Origin: Nitrosovibrio sp. Nv4
Lineage (GTDB): Bacteria > Pseudomonadota > Gammaproteobacteria > Burkholderiales > SG8-39
Assembly (NCBI GenBank): GCA_945906765.1
Contig: CAMDRF010000026.1
Span: 1 to 34,832, forward strand
Length of the DNA stretch: 34,832 bases
Direction of reading: 5' to 3'
Shown: positions 30,701 through 34,832 of the stretch, piece after piece
Position numbering within the stretch: position 1 is the first letter of the stretch
Layout: each line of letters starts with the position of its first letter
The notes under the pieces: model-generated
What the model saw: only the letters and a program-made list of their open reading frames with translations
Database searches by the model: none
Told to the model about the DNA's origin: nothing
Translations under genes and position numbers: made by a program

Positions 30701-32083
30701 TTACTCCTTTACGTTGATGTTGGTTACCTGCCGCACCACGATCCGGTTGCCGTCCACGCGCGTCACCTCGACGAATTGGCCAGCATCGATCAATTCTCCT
30801 TCAGACACGACGTCCACACGTTCGCCTTCGATCTCGGCAATGCCTGCCGGCCGAAGCAGGGACGACGCCCGCCCTTTTTTCCCCAGCCAGCGCCGGTCGC
30901 TGTCCGGCGCCGAGCCGAATTCCTGACCCGCCCCCAGCCCGCTCTCCAGGATCAGCCGCCGCCCGAAAGGCAGGCGCGGAAGGTAGCGCAGTATGACCAG
31001 ACTCGCCAGCAATGCGATCAGCAGAGAAAAAACGACCCGTCCCGCCGCGATCATAAGGACCTGCGAGGTGTCCCCGGCCCCGACCAGGCCCAGGATGAGC
31101 GCTCCGACGATGGCGAGAATGCCGAGGATCCCGGCGACGCCGAAACCCGGAATGACGAAGAGCTCGGCGGCCAGGAGAATGAGCCCGATCCCCGCGAGCA
31201 GCAGTTCCTCCCAGCCGGCCAGCTGCACCAGCCAGTGGCCCCAGAAGAACAGCGCCAGGCACGCCACTCCCGCGCCGCCGGCGAAGCCGAAGCCGCCCGT
31301 GCGGACCCCGACGATGATCCCGATCATGCCGATGGTCATGAGCAGCGAGCTGACCACCGGATGCGTCAGGAAGCGGACCACATGCTCCGCCCAGTTGGGC
31401 GACGCCCGTCTCACCTCCGCTCCTCCCAGTCCCAACTGCTCCAGCGCGCTCTCCAGGGTATCGGCGCGAAAATCGGCGAGCTTGTGCTGCAGGGCTTCCT
31501 CGGTCGTCAGCGTGAGGAGCTTGCCTTTTTCATTGACACCGGGAATCTCCACATCCGCGTCGACCATCGCCTCGGCAAGGAGGGGCGGCCGCTTGCGGCT
31601 CTCGGCGGTGGCGCGAAATTCCTTCCTGACGTAGGACACCGTTTTCTCTTCCACGGGCTTTGCCGCCGCGCCGGGCTGTCCCATCTGCACCGGCGTTGCG
31701 GCGCCGATGGTTCCACCGCCGGCCATGACCAGGTTCTCCGCGGACAAGGCGATCAGCGCGCCGGCCGAGATGGCGCGCTTGTTGACGAAGGCGACCGTGC
31801 GCACCCTGGAATTCAACAACGCGTCGCGGATCTGCACCGCGGCATCCACTCGTCCGCCGAAGGTATTGATTTCCAGGACCACGGCCGCCGCGCCTGTTTC
31901 GGTTGCTTCGTCGAGGACGCGCTGCACGAAGGGCGCCAGACCGAGGTCGATCACGCCTTCGATCGGCGCGATGTAGACGAGCGGCCGCCTCTCCTGAGCG
32001 AAAGCTGAAGCGAAGGTCGCAAGGAACCCGAAAACGACAAGGGACAGGCTGCCGGCCCAGTGCTTCACAATGCTCCGCGCCAT
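30701..32083 (-). CDS. nfeD: NfeD-family membrane-bound serine protease
   Basis: A 460-residue long-form NfeD. A signal peptide or first helix (to about residue 29, ASAFAQ) precedes a ClpP-like protease domain with Ser106 in AISAGAL as nucleophile and Lys147 (EEKTVSYVRKEF) as the likely partner. TIGAATPVQMGQPG and LAEAMVD are also typical. Four or five helices follow (about 245-370), then a C-terminal OB-fold domain (GRASSLLRPAGIAEIEGERVDVVSEGELIDAGQFVEV). It probably cleaves membrane proteins such as stomatin/flotillin partners. I chose ATG 32083 (behind GCAGGAG) rather than the open frame to 32131, which overlaps the CBS gene. Confidence 0.92.
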   Translation of the reverse strand: MARSIVKHWAGSLSLVVFGFLATFASAFAQERRPLVYIAPIEGVIDLGLAPFVQRVLDEATETGAAAVVLEINTFGGRVDAAVQIRDALLNSRVRTVAFVNKRAISAGALIALSAENLVMAGGGTIGAATPVQMGQPGAAAKPVEEKTVSYVRKEFRATAESRKRPPLLAEAMVDADVEIPGVNEKGKLLTLTTEEALQHKLADFRADTLESALEQLGLGGAEVRRASPNWAEHVVRFLTHPVVSSLLMTIGMIGIIVGVRTGGFGFAGGAGVACLALFFWGHWLVQLAGWEELLLAGIGLILLAAELFVIPGFGVAGILGILAIVGALILGLVGAGDTSQVLMIAAGRVVFSLLIALLASLVILRYLPRLPFGRRLILESGLGAGQEFGSAPDSDRRWLGKKGRASSLLRPAGIAEIEGERVDVVSEGELIDAGQFVEVTRVDGNRIVVRQVTNINVKE

Positions 32084-32127
32084 CGCGCTCCTGCCGCCCG
32101 GCACAAACTTTGGGCAGGCATGCACGC

Positions 32128-32433
32128 TCACACGCTCCCAGTGATGTATTTCTGAATACCCGCCGCACGATCATCTGGCGCGCAGGTGAAAACCTCCGCA
32201 GTCATCAGGTCCCGTACGGGCTTGCGCAACAGATCAGGGCCTATCCTTCTTAAACCGCGCACCATGTCGCGCTCGGAAATAACACCCTCTACCGTGCTGC
32301 CGTCGCTGCTCACTACCAGGGCTCCGGCGCCCTCAAATTCGGGGAATTGCAAGAGTTGGGCGATCGTGGCATCAGGTGCGATGTGCGCAGTAGTGCGTTT
32401 TGGCTCCGCGTTGAGAATACGCTGAATAGTCAC
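32128..32433 (-). pseudogene. Truncated tandem-CBS-domain protein
   Basis: From GTG 32433 (behind GAGGAA) the 101 residues contain a full first CBS unit (RTTAHIAPDATIAQLLQF...GALVVSSDGSTVEGVISERDMVRGLRRIG) and the start of the second (VRDLMTAEVFTCAPDD). They then end abruptly in RAAGIQKYITGSV. The second unit of such proteins (about 140-150 residues) normally continues through a RHLPV...GDVV segment, which is absent. CBS pairs bind adenosyl ligands across the two units, so this product would probably not fold as a normal pair. It lies between htpX and nfeD on the same strand. Confidence 0.65.
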
Positions 32434-32458
32434 GTTTTCAGTTCCTCGAAAATTCCGG

Positions 32459-33337
32459 TTATCCGGGCCGGCGCAGCGCCGCGATGCGCTCCGCGAGCGG
32501 CGGGTGGGTCATGAACAGGCGCTTGAAGCCCAGGCCTTGAGCGCCGGCGATGCCGAAGGCGGCCATCTTGTCGGGAAGAGGCGGCTGCCCGGCGGCGAGA
32601 CCGAGCTTCTCCAGCGCGGCGATCATCTTCCCGCGCCCGGCCAGGCGCGCGCCGCCGGCGTCTGCGCGGAACTCCCGCTGGCGCGAAAACCACATGACGA
32701 TGATCGAGGCGAGTATCCCGAGTACCAGTTCGGCGACGATCACACTGATCCAGAACGCCGGGCCGTGGCCGCGCTCGTTCCTGAATATCACCCGGTCGAC
32801 GGTGTGGCCGATGACCCGCGACAGGAACAGGACAAAGGTATTGACCACGCCCTGGATCAGGGCGAGGGTCACCATGTCGCCGTTGGCGATGTGGGAGACC
32901 TTGTGTGCCAGCACCGCTTCCGCCTCTGCTTTGTCCATCGTCTGCAAAAGGCCGCTGGACACGGCCACCAGGGCGTTGTTCTTGTTCATGCCGGTGGCAA
33001 AGGCGTTGACCTCGGGCGCACCGTAAATCGCCACTTCGGGCATGCCGATGCCGGCGGCCTGCGCCTGGCGCTTCACCGTCTCCACGAGCCAGCGCTCCGT
33101 CGGCGTGCGCGGCGCGTCGATGACCTGGGCGCCCACCGCCGTTTTCGCCGACCATTTGGAGATCGCCAGCGAAATGAAGGCGCCGCCGAAGCCCATGACG
33201 GCGGCGAAGATCAGCAGGGCGTTGAGGTTGAGGCCCTGCTCATTGAGGTAAGGCTCGACGCCCAGCAGGCGCATGCTGATCGAAAGCACCAGCACGATGG
33301 CGAGGTTGGTGGCGAGAAAGAGCGCAATGCGTTTCAC
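32459..33337 (-). CDS. htpX: HtpX-family membrane metalloprotease with altered active site
   Basis: A 292-residue protein aligned throughout with HtpX, the zinc protease that degrades damaged inner-membrane proteins. It has two N-terminal helices (about 4-22 and 38-58), [33 protein letters not shown], the metal site and [14 protein letters not shown] with the third ligand Glu222. Helices at about 155-175 and 195-215 frame the active site. The usual HEVSH motif reads HKVSH (145-149): codon 146 at 32902-32900 is AAG in place of GAG, removing the general-base glutamate while keeping both histidines. If the read is right, the enzyme should be inactive or serve a non-catalytic role. It lies 12 bases after hpf. 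Confidence 0.92.
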   Translation of the reverse strand: MKRIALFLATNLAIVLVLSISMRLLGVEPYLNEQGLNLNALLIFAAVMGFGGAFISLAISKWSAKTAVGAQVIDAPRTPTERWLVETVKRQAQAAGIGMPEVAIYGAPEVNAFATGMNKNNALVAVSSGLLQTMDKAEAEAVLAHKVSHIANGDMVTLALIQGVVNTFVLFLSRVIGHTVDRVIFRNERGHGPAFWISVIVAELVLGILASIIVMWFSRQREFRADAGGARLAGRGKMIAALEKLGLAAGQPPLPDKMAAFGIAGAQGLGFKRLFMTHPPLAERIAALRRPG

Positions 33338-33349
33338 GGTCGGACTCCT

Positions 33350-33724
33350 TCAGTCCTTGGACAAATCAAAGGCATCGCCCGGCGGCGCGGCGGGCGGCTG
33401 CGGCATTGCCAGCCGCGCGTTCTCGCGCTGCCGCTCGATGTGCTTGGCGACGTTGCGGCCGGCGCGCTCCGCCGCGCGGTCGATCACCGCGTACAGATCG
33501 GCGCCGGCGTCCTCGATCAGGACCGGCGGCGCCTGCTCCAGAACCACCTGTATCTTACAGAACTTGTCCTCGCCGCCGCGTGGACCGTTGGTATCGCCCA
33601 GCCGGACTACCACTCGCTTGATCCGGTCCCCGCTTCGGGTCAGCGCGAAGCGCAGCCGCTGCTGGGTGTGGTCCAGAAGCGGCGCGGTGAGCGAAAACCC
33701 CCGGCCTTGGATGTCGACTCGCAT
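33350..33724 (-). CDS. Ribosome hibernation promotion factor-like (S30EA/RaiA family) protein
   Basis: A 124-residue protein read from ATG 33724, behind AAGGAGGG. The N-terminus MRVDIQGRGFSLTAPLLDHTQQRL and the middle RIKRVVVRLGDTNGPRGGEDKFCKIQVVLEQAPPVLIEDAGADLYAVIDRAAERAGRNVAKHI have the strand-helix pattern of the S30EA/HPF fold, which binds the 30S decoding region and silences ribosomes in stress. It lacks the long C-terminal dimerisation domain. This is the first gene of a closely packed minus-strand run down to sbtB. Its start and promoter are duplicated as a remnant near 26.3 kb. Confidence 0.85.
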   Translation of the reverse strand: MRVDIQGRGFSLTAPLLDHTQQRLRFALTRSGDRIKRVVVRLGDTNGPRGGEDKFCKIQVVLEQAPPVLIEDAGADLYAVIDRAAERAGRNVAKHIERQRENARLAMPQPPAAPPGDAFDLSKD

Positions 33725-33791
33725 GCTCGATCCCTCCTTGTCGGTCAATACACTGTGGCAGCGAGTGTAGAGACGCTGTGACTTCGCGTAA

Positions 33792-33833
33792 AGTCGATTT
33801 ATAAAGAACGATTAGTCGAATAAACCGAACGAT
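33792..33833. promoter_or_regulatory. Tandem 22-base-spaced repeats in the hpf/nhaR divergent promoter
   Basis: AGTCGATTTATAAAGAACGA (33792-33811) and AGTCGAATAAACCGAACGA (33814-33832) are related direct repeats whose starts lie 22 bases apart, about two helical turns. They cover the DNA immediately before the regulator ATG at 33841, including a -10-like TATAAA (33800-33805). An inverted pair GACTT (33780-33784) and AAGTC (33791-33795) abuts them. LysR-type regulators commonly bind tandem sites in such divergent spacers; this assignment is inference. Confidence 0.5.
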
Positions 33834-33840
33834 CGCCGCG

Positions 33841-34832
33841 ATGAACTTCAAGCACTTGCACTACTTCTGGCGAGTCGCCAAGTCAGGCGGCGTCGCGCGC
33901 GCGGACGAACAGTTGCACGTGACGCCGCAGACGATCAGCGGACAGATCGGGCTGCTGGAGGATGACCTGGGAACGCCTTTGTTCGCCAAGCGCGGCCGCA
34001 ACCTGGAGCTGACGGAAGCGGGGCGGCTCGCCCTCGGCTACGCACAGGACATCTTCGCTCTCGGGTCCGAACTGGAGGAGTCTTTGCGGAACTACCCGGC
34101 GGGCGGCCGTCCGGCCGAGTTCCGGGTCGGCGTGGCCGACGCCGTTTCGAAGACGATCGCGTATCGCCTGATCGAACCCGCAACCCGTCTGGCCACGTCC
34201 GTGCGCATCGTATGCCGGGAATCGAAGCTCGACAGCCTTCTCGCGGAACTTGCCGCCCATCGGCTGGACCTCGTCATCGCCGGCGCCCCGATCCCGCCCT
34301 CTGTGAGCGTGCGCGCTTACAACCACCGGCTCGGGGAATCCGGGGTGAGTTTTTTCGCATCCGCCGGGCTCCGCAAGAGCCTGAAGGGCAAGTTTCCCGC
34401 CTGCCTGGACGGCGCTCCGATGCTGGTTCCCGGCGTGGACGCGGCAGTGAGATCGCGCCTGGATCGGTGGTGCGAGGCGAATAAACTCCGGCCCCGGGTG
34501 GTCGGCGAGTTCGACGACAGCGCGCTCATGAAGGCTTTCGGGCAACGCGGCGCGGGGGTATGCATCGGACCGACCGTTCTCGAATCCGAAATCGAAACGC
34601 AGTACGGGGTGAAAACGCTGGGCCGGACGCAGGAGATCGTCGAGGAGTTCTTCGCGATCTCGGTCGAGCGGCGCGTAACGCATCCCTGCGTCGTCGCCAT
34701 CACCGAGGCGGCGAGAGAAAGGTTGTTCGCTGCGGGCGATGCGCCGGTCTGGAACACCTTGGGCGCAAGGCGCGCTAGAATTCGGCCTCGCGAATCGGTT
34801 CCGCTTTCCTACGGCATAGAGAGGTCGAATGG
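33841..34832 (+). CDS. NhaR-type LysR-family transcriptional activator (3' end beyond window)
   Basis: The frame from ATG 33841 stays open for 330 codons to the right edge. Residues 4-61 form the LysR winged helix-turn-helix: [47 protein letters not shown], then LELTEAGRLALGYAQDIFALGSEL. This wording is typical of NhaR, the sodium- and pH-responsive activator. The effector domain follows (FRVGVADAVSKTIAYRLIEPA, LLAELAAHRLDLVIAGAP, RGAGVCIGPTVLE). NhaR proteins are about 300 residues, so the Arg-rich end may be a tail or the true stop lies just beyond. It is divergent from hpf; a 26-codon copy of its HTH region survives at 27637-27714. Confidence 0.88.
   Translation, partial: MNFKHLHYFWRVAKSGGVARADEQLHVTPQTISGQIGLLEDDLGTPLFAKRGRNLELTEAGRLALGYAQDIFALGSELEESLRNYPAGGRPAEFRVGVADAVSKTIAYRLIEPATRLATSVRIVCRESKLDSLLAELAAHRLDLVIAGAPIPPSVSVRAYNHRLGESGVSFFASAGLRKSLKGKFPACLDGAPMLVPGVDAAVRSRLDRWCEANKLRPRVVGEFDDSALMKAFGQRGAGVCIGPTVLESEIETQYGVKTLGRTQEIVEEFFAISVERRVTHPCVVAITEAARERLFAAGDAPVWNTLGARRARIRPRESVPLSYGIERSN

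Noticed and set aside
29528-32008. 826-codon plus-strand open frame
   Set aside because: It lies opposite orf115, floA and nfeD, all with clear family motifs; its product is His/Asp/Arg-rich without domain features.

Overview
The window is GC-rich and gene-dense, with short spacers and many 4-base start/stop overlaps. Several gene types point to a betaproteobacterium, probably Burkholderiales or Rhodocyclales-like: a Bug-type periplasmic receptor, an FcbT/mannitol-type TRAP transporter, a family III CoA-transferase and an NhaR-type LysR regulator. This placement is inferred from gene content only. I see no rRNA, tRNA, CRISPR array or insertion sequence.

Layout. 1-102 is the tail of a BON-domain gene. 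324-7658 (+) is a carboxylate-transport locus: one TRAP receptor, a large and a small permease, two small membrane proteins, a second small/large permease pair, and an enolase-superfamily enzyme. 7675-10962 (-) is a marR-emrA-emrB-type efflux operon with a clear palindrome in front of marR. 11078-14989 holds sugar-acid-type enzymes: a zinc alcohol dehydrogenase, a convergent SMP-30 lactonase, a gutted 2-hydroxyacid dehydrogenase, an alpha/beta hydrolase and a uronate-dehydrogenase-like protein. 15047-21706 (-) is a four-gene, translationally coupled Gld-like ABC operon followed by a hydrolase remnant and an EF-G-like GTPase. 21790-26200 has a Bug receptor, a lower-GC fic gene with AT-rich upstream DNA, a CoA-transferase and a truncated HpcH/CitE gene. 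26271-33724 (-) is a run of about ten close-packed genes read hpf, htpX, CBS, nfeD, floA, orf115, purE, purK, sbtA, sbtB. A divergent NhaR-type regulator (33841 to the right edge) follows.

The most interesting structure is around 26.3-27.7 kb. The bicarbonate transporter pair sbtA-sbtB sits between an 81-base remnant of an hpf promoter and start and a 78-base remnant of an nhaR-type gene. Both have the same order and orientation as the intact hpf|nhaR pair 6-7 kb away. The nhaR remnant now encodes, antisense, the last residues of PurK, and it leaves sbtAB 32 bases behind purEK on the same strand. PurK consumes bicarbonate and SbtA-family proteins import it, so this rearrangement may have put a bicarbonate importer under purine-gene control.

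A second theme is decay in place. Several genes keep their ends but have lost their middle or tail: the 2-hydroxyacid dehydrogenase, an alpha/beta hydrolase, the CitE-like gene and the CBS protein. HtpX carries HKVSH instead of the catalytic HEXXH.
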